Shown: piece by piece, positions 52,922-62,700 of the stretch | Layout: every line of letters begins with the position of its first letter | Position numbering within the stretch: the stretch's first letter is position 1 | Assembly: GCF_019753045.1 (NCBI RefSeq) | Contig: NZ_JAIELN010000017.1 | Location: 62,001-126,000 of the forward strand | From: Hyphomicrobium sp. | GTDB lineage: Bacteria > Pseudomonadota > Alphaproteobacteria > Rhizobiales > Hyphomicrobiaceae | Direction of reading: 5' to 3' | Length of the DNA: 64,000 bases | The notes under the pieces: model-generated | Told to the model about the DNA's origin: nothing | Database searches by the model: none | The model's input: the letters and a program-made list of their open reading frames with translations, nothing else | Program-made: the position numbers and the translations under genes

Positions 52922-53554
52922 ATGGTTGAAATGGCGCTCAAAAGCTTTCTGACGTTTTTCGTAACGATCGGACCGATCGAAGCGGCGGTGCTGTTTGCGA
53001 CGCTGACGCCGAAGATGCCTTACGACGTGCGCAGAGGCATCGCCATTCGCGCAACGCTCATCGCATCGTGCATTCTCGCTGTTTTCACGCTGTTCGGCGA
53101 TCCGATCCTGAGTGAACTCGGCGTATCGCTCGCGGCGTTGCAGGCCGCGGGTGGAATCATTCTGCTGCTGATCGCGCTCGATATGATTTTTGCGAGGCCG
53201 GGCGGCGCGATCAAGCTCACGCCGCCCGAAGGCGCGGAGGCTCAGACGAAGGACGACATCGCTGTTTTTCCGCTAGCGACGCCGCTGATCGCGGGGCCGG
53301 GCGCGATGAGCGCCGGTATCTTGCTGACGGCGAACGCGCGCGGCGAGCCACTCGGCGTTGCGATCGTCACGGCGTCGCTCGCCGCGGTGATGGTCATAAC
53401 GCTCGTGCTGCTCATTCTCGCGAACGAGCTTAATCATTTGCTCGGCGTTACAGCGCAACGCGTGCTTATCCGGGTATTTGGCATTCTGCTCGCGGCGATT
53501 GCCATGCAGGCCGTTTTCAACGGTATCAGCGCTTCGGGCATCATTCCCCGCTGA
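52922..53554 (+). CDS. MarC family inner-membrane protein
   Basis: 210 residues with six membrane spans. SFLTFFVTIGPIEAAVLFATLTPKMP, SLAALQAAGGIILLLIALDMIF and DIAVFPLATPLIAGPGAMSAGILLTA are the conserved MarC/YchE blocks (the latter with P-L-x-x-P-L-I-x-G-P-G). Transport is assumed but no substrate is established. The start at 52922 has GGAGG 9 bases upstream. A family A palindrome follows the stop by 13 bases. Confidence 0.88.
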   Translation: MVEMALKSFLTFFVTIGPIEAAVLFATLTPKMPYDVRRGIAIRATLIASCILAVFTLFGDPILSELGVSLAALQAAGGIILLLIALDMIFARPGGAIKLTPPEGAEAQTKDDIAVFPLATPLIAGPGAMSAGILLTANARGEPLGVAIVTASLAAVMVITLVLLILANELNHLLGVTAQRVLIRVFGILLAAIAMQAVFNGISASGIIPR

Positions 53555-53567
53555 CCGGTTTTCGTTT

Positions 53568-53606
53568 GCGCAGGCGACTCGCGTTCCGCGAGCCGGCCGC
53601 CGGCGC
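53568..53606. repeat. Dispersed palindrome, family A copy 5
   Basis: The outer stem GCGCAGGCG/CGCCGGCGC (one A-G mismatch) encloses the inner hairpin CTCGCG/CGCGAG with loop TTC, spaced by CCGGC. TTTT follows on the plus strand, so this copy could also terminate marC transcription. Confidence 0.75.
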
Positions 53607-53713
53607 TTTTCCAAAAGCTGGCAGCCGTTAGGGCGGCATTAACGCCCGGATGTTTCAATCTCGGACAGTTCTTGGGTTTTGTAGCGTTTGTAGCGTTGTC
53701 GAAGGCGTGTTCC

Positions 53714-54154
53714 ATGTTCGCGTTATCCAACGGCCGACGGCGGGTTAAAGCCCTGCGCGCGGTCCTGTTCCCGCTGGTGGCCGGCGTGGTTGCGGTCTCG
53801 GTGGCGGGATGCGCTACCGACAATGACGCGTATTACGCGGGTTCTTACTCAGGGGCGTATCCCGGCTCGACGCCAGCGGAGTATGTCGCGCAAGGCCCCG
53901 CCGTCCAGATGGAAGCGGACGGTCTGCCCGAGCAGGCAGCTCCGTCGGCTCGTATCCGGGCGATGCCGGACGATCCGAACGAGCCCTTTAGCCCCAACTA
54001 CGGCGGCGCCAATCCGGCAGACCGGCGTTCCGCTCCGGCGACCGCGAGTAGACCGAACGACACGGCGTCGGCACCGATGCCCGTTGCCATTCCGGCCGAT
54101 TTGCCCCCGTCGTTTCGCAGACAACTTGTTGCCGCCGTCGACGCCGCCGGGTAG
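53714..54154 (+). CDS. Small lipoprotein
   Basis: 146 residues from the ATG at 53714. The basic N-terminus (MFALSNGRRRVKALR) leads to hydrophobic AVLFPLVAGVVAVSV and a lipobox V-A-G-C, predicting cleavage before cysteine. The mature part is low in complexity (tyrosine/serine/glycine, then alanine/proline) and ends DLPPSFRRQLVAAVDAAG. That last stretch slightly recalls the lead-in of YkuD L,D-transpeptidases (PxxxRRQxV), yet no catalytic domain follows. It may be a truncated relative or an independent lipoprotein. Confidence 0.65.
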   Translation: MFALSNGRRRVKALRAVLFPLVAGVVAVSVAGCATDNDAYYAGSYSGAYPGSTPAEYVAQGPAVQMEADGLPEQAAPSARIRAMPDDPNEPFSPNYGGANPADRRSAPATASRPNDTASAPMPVAIPADLPPSFRRQLVAAVDAAG

Positions 54155-54227
54155 ATGCGTTGCGCCAGGGGGATGCTTTTTTAGGGGGTGCCCTCGTCCA
54201 AACGCCATTGCGTGACAAGCGAGAGCA

Positions 54228-54767
54228 ATGTCCGAGACAGTTACCATCCATCGTCTGCTCGATGCCGGTCCGACGCCTGAAATCGAGCGGGGCATCGATG
54301 CCATCTTCTTTGAGTCGAGCAATACGAAATCATTCGAGAGCGAGTCGGCTCGGGCGGCGTTCCGGGAGCGGTGGCTTGGGCGCTATCTGCGGCACGATCC
54401 GCAATTCGGGTATCTGGCGCTGAGGCCGTCGGGTGAGGTCGCGGGCTATCTCGTCGGAGCCATCGAGGATCCGGCTCAGGCGGCTCGCTTTGCCGACATC
54501 GAGTTCTTCACGGCGCTTCGCGAGCAGACGAAGAAATTTCCCGCGCACCTGCATGTGAACATCGCGCCGGATTTTCGCAATCGTGGCATCGGCGGGCGAT
54601 TGGTCGATCGCTTTGTCGCGGACGCCAAAGATCACGGCTCACCGGGCGTGCACGTCGTCACGGGGGTGGGCTCGCCCAATATCCGCTTCTACAACCGGAA
54701 CGGGTTCGCTGAGGTCGCCCGCGCCGGGGCGAGTGGGCAGCTGCTGTTCTTGGGCCGTGCGCTCTGA
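54228..54767 (+). CDS. GNAT family N-acetyltransferase
   Basis: 179 residues. The N-terminal helices (EIERGIDAIFFESSNTKSFESESARAAFRERWLGRY) lead to FGYLALRPSGEVAGYLVGAIED, HLHVNIAPDFRNRGIGGRLVDRFVADAK with the acetyl-CoA loop R-N-R-G-I-G, and GVHVVTGVGSPNIRFYNRNGFAEV, where YNRNGF is the typical last motif. The substrate is unknown. It lies 94 bases before the nuclease gene on the same strand. Confidence 0.88.
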   Translation: MSETVTIHRLLDAGPTPEIERGIDAIFFESSNTKSFESESARAAFRERWLGRYLRHDPQFGYLALRPSGEVAGYLVGAIEDPAQAARFADIEFFTALREQTKKFPAHLHVNIAPDFRNRGIGGRLVDRFVADAKDHGSPGVHVVTGVGSPNIRFYNRNGFAEVARAGASGQLLFLGRAL

Positions 54768-54861
54768 CTTGTGTCGCGCGCTCGGGCAAAGTTATCCACA
54801 CGCCCTGGCCTCGCCCAGAGATGCCTTGAAGTTGACGGACGAAGCGGCGAAACCTCGCGCC

Positions 54862-55995
54862 ATGACTTTCCGCTTCATCCATTCCTCGGACTGGCACCTT
54901 GCAAAGCCGTTTCGCCGCTTCGAGCCGGGGCTCGCGGGCGAGCTGGCGGCCGCGCGGCTCGGCATTATCGGCCGGCTTGCCAAGATCGCGCGTGAGCGTG
55001 GCGCGCGGCATGTTCTCGTTGCGGGTGACATTTTCGATTCCGAGTTGATTGCGACGCTCGAGATCCGGCGCGCGCTCGCGCAACTCGCCGAGGAAAGCGA
55101 TGTGACCTGGCTGCTCCTGCCGGGCAATCACGATCCCTTACGATTGAGCGGTGTCTGGGATCAGGTCTCGCGACTTGGTCTGCCATCCAACGTTTCCGTG
55201 CTTTCAAGTGCGACGCCTCATGCGCTCGCCAGCGATGCGGTGCTGTTGCCGTCGCCGGTAACGTCGAAAGATCCGGGGCGCGATGTCACCGAATGGATGG
55301 ACGCGGCCGCGACGCCGCCGGGCGCCGCCCGCATCGGGCTCGCGCATGGCTCGGTTCGCGGCTTCGGCAGTGACGACGACGCGGCTCTGCGTTTGGCACC
55401 CGATCGCGCAAAACGGGCGGGGCTCGCGTATCTGGCGCTTGGCGATTGGCATGGCGCGGCGCGTGTTTCGCCCGAGACCTGGTATTCGGGGACGCCGGAG
55501 CCGGATCAATTTCCCGACAACGAGCCGGGCTTTGCACTTTCGGTCACGGTCGACGGCGCGCAGCTGGTTGCGGTCGACAAGGTGCCGACAGCGGAATTCA
55601 CCTGGCTGAAGTTCGATCGGACCGTTCACTCGGCCGCCGATCTCGGCGCAATCGAACGCGATGTTCGGAGCGCGGCTTCGACGCTCGGCAAGACCTTGCT
55701 TCGGCTCGCTCTTGGCGGACATCTTTCGCTGGCGGATCGTGCATCGCTCGATGTGTGGCGCGAAGAGTGGTCGGCGCGGCTGAGGCGGTTCGAGATCGAC
55801 GACAAAGCGCTGACGGTTACGTCCGAATCCATGGATTTCGAGAGCCTCGGTCTTGCGGGGGCGCTGTTGGATGCGGCACGACATCTGGCTGCGATGAGTT
55901 CAGATCCTGCAAGTCCGGAACGCGACGCTGCCGCAACGGCACTGCTTCGGCTCGCGGGCTTCGCCGCTGAAGGCCGTCGCGAGGCGGCCCCGTGA
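54862..55995 (+). CDS. DNA repair exonuclease, SbcD/YhaO-like
   Basis: 377 residues, metallophosphoesterase fold of the Mre11/SbcD group. FRFIHSSDWHLAKPF (D-x-H), RHVLVAGDIFDSE (GD), WLLLPGNHDPLRLSG (GNHD), and the histidines GLAHGSVRG and LALGDWHGAARV complete the metal site. It has a C-terminal capping region and, unlike full SbcD, is closer in length to YhaO. The stop overlaps the ATPase gene by four bases (GTGA). The pair is read as a nuclease-ATPase complex acting on DNA ends; a long non-coding-looking in-frame lead before 54862 overlaps the GNAT gene. Confidence 0.85.
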   Translation: MTFRFIHSSDWHLAKPFRRFEPGLAGELAAARLGIIGRLAKIARERGARHVLVAGDIFDSELIATLEIRRALAQLAEESDVTWLLLPGNHDPLRLSGVWDQVSRLGLPSNVSVLSSATPHALASDAVLLPSPVTSKDPGRDVTEWMDAAATPPGAARIGLAHGSVRGFGSDDDAALRLAPDRAKRAGLAYLALGDWHGAARVSPETWYSGTPEPDQFPDNEPGFALSVTVDGAQLVAVDKVPTAEFTWLKFDRTVHSAADLGAIERDVRSAASTLGKTLLRLALGGHLSLADRASLDVWREEWSARLRRFEIDDKALTVTSESMDFESLGLAGALLDAARHLAAMSSDPASPERDAAATALLRLAGFAAEGRREAAP

Positions 55996-58247
55996 AGATC
56001 CTTGCCCTCCGCGTCGCGGCATTCAGACGATTTGGCGAGCCGGTTGCCATCGAGACATTCGGCGAAGGCGTGAACGTTCTCTGCGGACCCAACGAGATGG
56101 GTAAGTCGACGATGTTTCATGCGCTCGAAGCCGCTTTTCTTACGCGCCACAAAGTCAGCGGCGGTGCGCTCGACGCGATGCGGCCGTATGGGGGAGGCGA
56201 GCCCCTGGTCGAAGTCGACTTCGAAGCGCAGGGTCGGCGCTGGCGCATTCGCAAACAGTTTGGACGCGGAGCGAGCGCTCTTTTGAGCGATCTCGATTCC
56301 GCGGTCATCGTCGCGCGCAATACCGAGGCCGAAGAACGCCTTGCGGAATTGACCGGCAGGAGCAGCGATCTTCCCGGGAGCTTCGGCCTGGTCTGGGTTC
56401 GCCAGAAGCAGACGTTGTCGCTGCCTGAGCCCGATATCGATTCCTCCGGCAAAGTGAAGGATCGTGGCGAGAGGGCCATTCTCAGGGACGTGATCGGCCG
56501 CGAAATCGAAACGGCCGCATTCGATGCGGCTTTCGAGGGCGTGCGCGATCGAACCAAGCGTGCGCTCGATCTGCTGCTGACGCCGTCGAGAGCCGGCATC
56601 AAGAAGGACGGCCCGCTTTACGTCGCGCAGCAGCTTCGAGACGACGCCAGAAAGGAACGCGACGAGACGCGCGTCATCGCGCAAGCCGCGGAGCAGCGGC
56701 TCAACGACATCGTGGCGATGACGCAACGGCTTGGCGAGCTCGAAGCCGAGGCGCAATCGAATACGTCCGGTTCGGGGACTGTGGCGCTCGAGGCGCGGCG
56801 CGCGGCCGCCATCGATATTCGATCTCAGCGCGATCTTGCGCGGGAGGCGATGCGCGCACGGGAAGCGGAACACGCTGCAGCGCTCGGCGCACTCGCGTCG
56901 CGCAAGAAGTTGGCGGAAGCGCTTGACCAGAAGCGGGCGGCCTACGCCATCGCGCTGGAAACCGGTCGGCAGGTCGCCATGTGGACATCGGAAATCGAAG
57001 CCGATCCGGCGCTTCCGCGCGTGATCGATCGGCTCGGCGTTCTGGAACAGGAACGGGCCGTCGCCGAAGCCGAGCTTTCAGGGCACGCTGCTACAGTCGA
57101 TATCGCGGTCGAAGAGGGGGGCCGGGGGCGCATCGAGATCGACGGTTCGCCGCTTCAGGAGAGCCGCAGTTTTGCGGTCGTCGAGCCGCTCAAAATTCGC
57201 ATTCCGGGCATCGCTGCGATTTCGATTTCGACGGCGCATGCGGCACGCGGTGCGGAACTCCGAGCGAAGAGTGAAGCGGCGACGCGCGAAATCGATGATG
57301 TGCTGAAGCGTCTCGGCGTCGCGACTGCCGAAAAAGCGCGCGAACGGGCTGCGGCACGTACGAAGAAGCAGGCGGATCTCGCCCAGGCGCGCGTGCGGCT
57401 CTCCGATCTTGCCCCACGTGGGGTGGAGGTGCTCGCGAGCGACATTGCGCAGATCGAGGCGGAATTCGCGGCTGTGGCTCAGGCCTCGCTCTCGGAACCC
57501 GACGTCGAACGTTTGAAGTCTGTCGCCATGGACACTCGTCTGACGTTCAACGCGCTCAGTGCGCAGGCGATGGACGACGACGACTTCCGCAGGCTCGACG
57601 GCGAAATCGCCGCCGCCCGAAAGGCCGAAGAAAATCGAAAGAGCGAGATCGGCCGCCTCAAGGATGAGCTTGCGCACGCAAAGGGTGCGCAGCAGGCGAG
57701 CGACGAAAATGGCCGGGCGGGCGAACTTGCGGCGCGCGAAGGCGAGTTCGAGCGCGCGGAAGCCGAGGCGCAGAGGTTGCGACACGAGGCGGAAGCGTTG
57801 CGGCTTCTGGAGCGAACGCTCGCCGCTATCGAAGCCCAAGCGAAGGCTGCTTATTCGGCCCCGATCTCACGCCGGCTCGGCCGGCATCTCGAGCGGGTGT
57901 TCGGGACATCGGAGCTGACATTTCGTGATGATTTCGCGGTCGATGCCTTGCGGCGTGCTGACGGCGCCGAGAACGTCACCGCGCTGTCCGACGGCACGCG
58001 CGAGCAGCTCTCGATCCTGGTGCGCCTGACGTTTGCGGAAATACTCGCCGAAAGCGGGCGGGGTGTGCCTCTCGTGGTCGACGATCCGCTGGCCTATTCG
58101 GACGATGCGCGTCTCGCGGCCGTATGCGGGGAGCTTGCAGCCGCCAGCAGCGTTCCGCAGATCATCGTTCTGACGTGTCGCGAGAGAACTTTCGAAATCC
58201 TTCCCGGCCGTCGACTCACAGTTACAAACTGGCGGCCGGAAAGGTGA
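55992..58247 (+). CDS. SMC-like ATPase, YhaN/SbcC type
   Basis: 751 residues. The N-terminal half ATPase has FRRFGEPVAIETFGEGVNVLCGPNEMGKSTMFHALEAAFL (Walker A GPNEMGKST, 32-40). A helical, glutamate/arginine-rich coiled coil covers about 170-620, broken by VTVGIAVEEGG-like strands near 360-410. The C-terminal half has ALSDGTREQLSILVRLTFAEIL (signature) and VPLVVDDPLAYSDDARL (Walker B). Architecture matches the YhaN class, shorter than SbcC and lacking an obvious zinc hook CxxC. It is coupled to the nuclease gene, so it is probably its ATPase partner in double-strand break processing. Confidence 0.87.
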   Translation: MKILALRVAAFRRFGEPVAIETFGEGVNVLCGPNEMGKSTMFHALEAAFLTRHKVSGGALDAMRPYGGGEPLVEVDFEAQGRRWRIRKQFGRGASALLSDLDSAVIVARNTEAEERLAELTGRSSDLPGSFGLVWVRQKQTLSLPEPDIDSSGKVKDRGERAILRDVIGREIETAAFDAAFEGVRDRTKRALDLLLTPSRAGIKKDGPLYVAQQLRDDARKERDETRVIAQAAEQRLNDIVAMTQRLGELEAEAQSNTSGSGTVALEARRAAAIDIRSQRDLAREAMRAREAEHAAALGALASRKKLAEALDQKRAAYAIALETGRQVAMWTSEIEADPALPRVIDRLGVLEQERAVAEAELSGHAATVDIAVEEGGRGRIEIDGSPLQESRSFAVVEPLKIRIPGIAAISISTAHAARGAELRAKSEAATREIDDVLKRLGVATAEKARERAAARTKKQADLAQARVRLSDLAPRGVEVLASDIAQIEAEFAAVAQASLSEPDVERLKSVAMDTRLTFNALSAQAMDDDDFRRLDGEIAAARKAEENRKSEIGRLKDELAHAKGAQQASDENGRAGELAAREGEFERAEAEAQRLRHEAEALRLLERTLAAIEAQAKAAYSAPISRRLGRHLERVFGTSELTFRDDFAVDALRRADGAENVTALSDGTREQLSILVRLTFAEILAESGRGVPLVVDDPLAYSDDARLAAVCGELAAASSVPQIIVLTCRERTFEILPGRRLTVTNWRPER

Positions 58248-58250
58248 GTT

Positions 58251-58274
58251 AAGGCCTTTAGGGGGAAAGGCCTT
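58251..58274. terminator. Hairpin between convergent genes
   Basis: AAGGCCTTT (58251-58259) and AAAGGCCTT (58266-58274) form a perfect 9-bp stem with loop AGGGGG. There is no T run on either side. It lies between the YhaN-like gene and bactofilin 2 and is a weak or Rho-assisted end for both. Confidence 0.4.
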
Positions 58275-58310
58275 GGGGGTTTGAGAGGGTTTAGTCGGTA
58301 GTGACGGGTA

Positions 58311-58844
58311 TTAATTCGGAAGTTCGGGCGGAAGCCGCGGCGGCACGACAAAGCCGATCGGCTCGGATTTCGGTGCCGCGATCGTACGCGGGTCTTCCTT
58401 GGTGCGGCGCGATTTGCCCTCGAACAGAGCGCCCTGCTCGATGGACAGCGATTGATGGAAAATATCGCCTTCGACCTGGCTGGTCGTTTGCAGCATGACG
58501 CGCCGTCCGCGTACCGATCCGACGACGTGGCCGCGGACGATGACTTCTTCACCGGAGATGCTGCCGGTGACCGTCGCGTGTTCGCCGACGACGACGTTGC
58601 TGCCTTGGATGTCACCCTCGACGATGCCGTCGACTTGGACTTCTCCCTTGCAGATGAGATTGCCGGTTATGGTCAGATCCGTGCCAATTACCGAAACGGA
58701 TTTTGGTCCTTCGGTCGCGGCAGCACGGGGTACGGTCAGAAAAGGGCGCGGCTGGAAGGCTGGTGCGGCGCTCGCTTCAGCGGCAGAGGCGGTCGGCTGC
58801 GATCTCGAGGAATCGGCCTCGGTGCGGCGAAAATTAGGCAACAT
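58311..58844 (-). CDS. Bactofilin, copy 2
   Basis: 177 residues. A disordered N-terminus (about 1-48) leads to the beta-helix core SVSVIGTDLTITGNLICKGEVQVDGIVEGDIQGSNVVVGEHATVTGSISGEEVIVRGHVVGSVRGRRVMLQTTSQVEGDIFHQSLSIEQGALFEG, followed by a proline-rich tail (VVPPRLPPELPN). It is the classic bactofilin layout with short unstructured tails. It differs from the copy at 23865-24359 in tails and core sequence, so the two could form separate or mixed filaments. Confidence 0.92.
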   Translation of the reverse strand: MLPNFRRTEADSSRSQPTASAAEASAAPAFQPRPFLTVPRAAATEGPKSVSVIGTDLTITGNLICKGEVQVDGIVEGDIQGSNVVVGEHATVTGSISGEEVIVRGHVVGSVRGRRVMLQTTSQVEGDIFHQSLSIEQGALFEGKSRRTKEDPRTIAAPKSEPIGFVVPPRLPPELPN

Positions 58845-59079
58845 ATGTTCTTCCCTCTAACACAACATAAGCAACGACCCGCGCCCGAAGCGGCCTCAAC
58901 GCATTACGTTATTCAAACGTGCGGCGAGCGCGTTTGATTCGGGTAGCATTTTTGGCGGCCCAATCCACCGTCGAGCGTAACAATTTCCACCGGAAATTCT
59001 CTGCATTGCTGCAGATGGCATATTCTTGGTGGAGAAGTGTGGCGGAAGATCAACGGTGCCGGTATTGGCACCGTTTTGG

Positions 59080-59547
59080 TCAGGAATTGAGCGCTTTAAC
59101 CACTTCCAGAACCTCTTCGGCATGCCCCGGAACGCGGACTTTTCGCCAGCTGCGGAGGAGTTTTCCCGATTTGTCGATCAGGAAGGTGGAGCGTTCGACG
59201 CCCATGTATTTCCGCCCATACATCGATTTCTCGACCCATACGCCATAGGCCGTCGCGGTCTCCTTCTGCTCGTCGGCAGCTAGGCGAACGGACAGGTCGT
59301 GTTTGGTTTTGAATTTTTGATGGCTCTTCGCGCTATCAGGGGAGATGCCGATGACGTCCGCGCCTGCGGCTGCGAATTCTTCGGCGAGGCAGGAGAAGTC
59401 TTTTGCCTCCTGCGTACAACCCGAAGTGTCGTCCTTCGGATAGAAATAAAGGACGACGAGACGGCCTTTCAATTTGGAAAGCCGAACCTCGCCACCGTTG
59501 TCATCAGGCAGGCTAAAATCAGGAGCCTTCTTTCCGTCTTCGATCAT
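59080..59547 (-). CDS. bcp: Thioredoxin-dependent peroxiredoxin (BCP/PrxQ)
   Basis: 155 residues, exact BCP length. APDFSLPDDNGGEVRLSKLKGRLVVLYFYPKDDTSGCTQEAKDF gives the peroxidatic C44; R-S-T-F-L-I-D and the closing LEVVKALNS complete the thioredoxin fold. The usual resolving cysteine five residues on (C50 in E. coli) is lysine here, and C53 is the next cysteine, so the resolving step may differ. It reduces hydroperoxides. The ATG at 59547 fits the family. It is divergent from the AsmA-like gene. Confidence 0.93.
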   Translation of the reverse strand: MIEDGKKAPDFSLPDDNGGEVRLSKLKGRLVVLYFYPKDDTSGCTQEAKDFSCLAEEFAAAGADVIGISPDSAKSHQKFKTKHDLSVRLAADEQKETATAYGVWVEKSMYGRKYMGVERSTFLIDKSGKLLRSWRKVRVPGHAEEVLEVVKALNS

Positions 59548-59715
59548 CTTAAATGTGCCTTTCTTTTGTCGTTTTTCGGCACTGTAGCTGGCACGTCGAG
59601 CGAGCGGAGGCCAGACAGATTTAGACTTTCTTTTTGAAAGCTTTTTTTGTCCGTTCCCGGCGACAGCACGAGGGGGTCGGGCCAGTATGGCCCGTGGGGT
59701 TTTTGAGGAGCGGCG

Positions 59716-62700
59716 TTGACGAAACTGGCAACCGGCGGGCGCCCTCCAAATCGGCGCGACGCCGATCAAAGCGCGCAGCTAAATGTCGTGCCACGAACTG
59801 CTGTTTCGCAGCGCATGGCGACGGCTCCGTCCGGCCCTCCGATGGATGACGAAGAAGAAGGGGCCGCATCTGCGGGCCTCCGGCATTTCTTCAGCGGCTG
59901 CCGCGTCCTCTTTTATTGCGTCGTGCCGTTGGCGTTGCTTGCGATGATGGCCACCGGCCTGCTCTACGTACGGCTGAAGCACGGTCCGATCGCCTTTGAC
60001 TTCGTCGTCTCGCCGATCGAGCGCGGCATCAACGCGGAGCTTGTTACGAGCTCGGTGAAGATCGACGGCGCCGAGCTCAGGCTTGGGCCAAACAGCGAAT
60101 TGGAATTCCGGCTCCGGGACGTGAGCGTGCTGGAGCAGGGCGGCGATGTCGTGCTCTCGTCGCCGCTCGCCGCGGTAAACATCTCGATGGCGGCGCTGGC
60201 GCGTGGACGCATCGTTCCGGCGCGTATCGAACTCATCGATCCGATCATCGCGCTCGCCTATTCCGAGAAATCCGGTTTTGTTTTCGAGCGGGCGATCCCG
60301 AAGCCGACACCGGTGCGTCCGGATGGCAGCGTCCCTGCCGCCCCACCGCCCGTCGCCAACCCGGGAACAACGGTGGTGCCTCAGCGCTCGGCGGTCGAAG
60401 CGGGAACAAAGGTCAACCTGGCGAAGATGCTGAGCGAGTCGTCGCGCCGCGCCAGAAAGCGCCTCGACGCGACTTCGTATCTGACCGAATTCGGCCTTTC
60501 GAACGCGACTGTCGTCGTCGACTACGAGGGCCAGCGCAGCTCATGGCGCATTGACGAGGCGAGCGTCGACTTCAATCACGCCGAGCGGCGTAGCGTCATC
60601 TCCGGCCGCGCGACCGTCGCGTCTCCGAGGGGGGCATGGTCCGTATCGTTCCTGACGGACGAAAGCGTTCAAACCGGCAAGCTCGATGTGAAGGCAACGA
60701 TCCGCGACCTCGTTCCATCGACGCTCGCAGCCGCGGCGCCGCCGCTCGCCTTGCTCGGTAACTTCGAATTCCCGGTTTCGGGCGATGCCACGATCGAGCT
60801 TTCGAGCGTCGGCGATATCGAAAGCGGCGAACTTGCCGTCGAAGTCGGTCAAGGGCGTGTCCGGCTTCCGCATCTGGTCCACCCGATGGAGGTCACGGCC
60901 GGTCTCTTCAAGCTGACGTTCGACGGCAAGGCCCGGCACTGGGAGCTGCAACCGAGCCCCGTGAAATGGGCTGACGGCACGATGATGTTCACCGGGAACA
61001 TGACCGACGTTTCGCAGGGAACGGACCCGCCGCAATGGCTCTTCGCGCTCGACGGCAAGAACGGCGTGTTTGAGGCGGCGGAATTCAATGTGCCTCCGGT
61101 CACGATCGACAACTGGTCGGCGCGCGGCACGATCATACCCCGGCGGGGTTACATCGATCTCACCGAATTCCGCCTCGCGGGCGGCGGCGGGGAAGCGACG
61201 ATCAAGGCGACGACGCAGGCGGGACCACAGGGTCAGAGTGTGTCGGCTGAGTTCGCCGTTTCACCGATGCCGATTGCGACGCTCAAGGCGTTGTGGCCGC
61301 ATGCGGTGGCGACCGGGACGCGCGACTGGGTTGGCAAGAACGTATCGGCCGTCGACTTCAAGGGTGGAACTCTCCGATTCACGAACAGCAACGTCGGCGG
61401 CATGGAACCCGGCTCCGTTTCGACGGAGCTCGAGCGTGTCAACGCGAGTTTCGAGGCTAGTAACGCGGTGTTCACGCCATTGCCCGGCATGCAGGCGATT
61501 GCAGCGCCGAGCGCGTCGATCCGCATCAAGGATAATGCGCTCGATATTGCGGTGCCCGAAGGCGCCGTCGCGTTGCCGGGCGGTGGCCAGCTGCCACTCA
61601 AGAACGGGCGCCTGACGACAGACGACATCCTGGGTCCGCGGCCAAACGGCGAGATCGGCTTTTCGGCAGTCGGAGATCTTGGTCCTTTCCTTGAAGCCAT
61701 GGAGCAGCTTCCAGTCCGGGCTGTGCGGGATGCTTCCCCGTTGCCGAAAGCCGGAGAAGGCAAGGTTGATGCCCAGCTTGCGATCAAGCTGCCGTTCTTC
61801 CCCGGCGTCACCGGCGATGACATGACGATTACCGGCAAAGCTCGCGTATCAGACGGGCGCTTCGGAAAAGTCGCCGGCCGCTTCGATGTTCAAGGCTTTA
61901 CTCTCGATCTTACACTCACAGACACGTCGCTCGATGCGAAGGGCGATCTGCTGATCAACGGCGTTCCGGCGAAGGTCGTCGGACAGCGGTTTCTCGGTCC
62001 GGATGCGGCGCAGCAGCCGCCGCTCAAGATCGTCGCGAAGCTGGACGAGACGGACCGCACGCAGCTCGGCCTCGACATCAACAACCTCGTGCATGGTGTC
62101 GTCCCGGTCGAGATTTCGCTGCAGAAGGGCGATCGGCCCGAGCCTGCGATCAAGCTGCATGCCGATCTGACGGAGGCCGAGCTTACGTTCAATCATTTGC
62201 AATGGCGGAAGGCGGCGGGCCGGACAGCGAGCCTTGACGCCGATATCGTCAGCAGTCCTGGCCGCGACACGGAATTGCAAAACTTCAAGGTCGTCAGCGA
62301 CGATATCGCCGCCGATGGACGGATCGTCATCGGCACCGACAACAAGGTCAAGGAATTCAATTTTCCTGGGGTCAATCTGAACGTCATCTCGCGGCTCGAC
62401 ATGAGCGGCTCGCGCAGCAAGGACGACATTTGGACGATCAAGATCGCCGGCTCAAATTTCGATGCGCGAAATTTCTTCCGTTCGCTGTTCAGCGTCGGCG
62501 ACGGTCCGGATCGGAAGGACAAGGCGTCGTCGGCTGGTGCGCACGTTACCGTCGACCTCGCGAACGTCATCGGCAGCTCCGACGTTTCGTTGCGCAATCT
62601 CAAGATGGCGATCGAGATGCGCAACGGAGATCTCGCAAGCCTCGATGCCAAGGGCACGCTCGATGGGGGTGCGGCGCTCGTCGCGAAACTCGATCAAAGC

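Noticed and set aside
55626-56873. 415-codon minus-strand frame opposite the YhaO/YhaN-like pair
   Set aside because: It is a shadow frame spanning two real genes, with no domain content.
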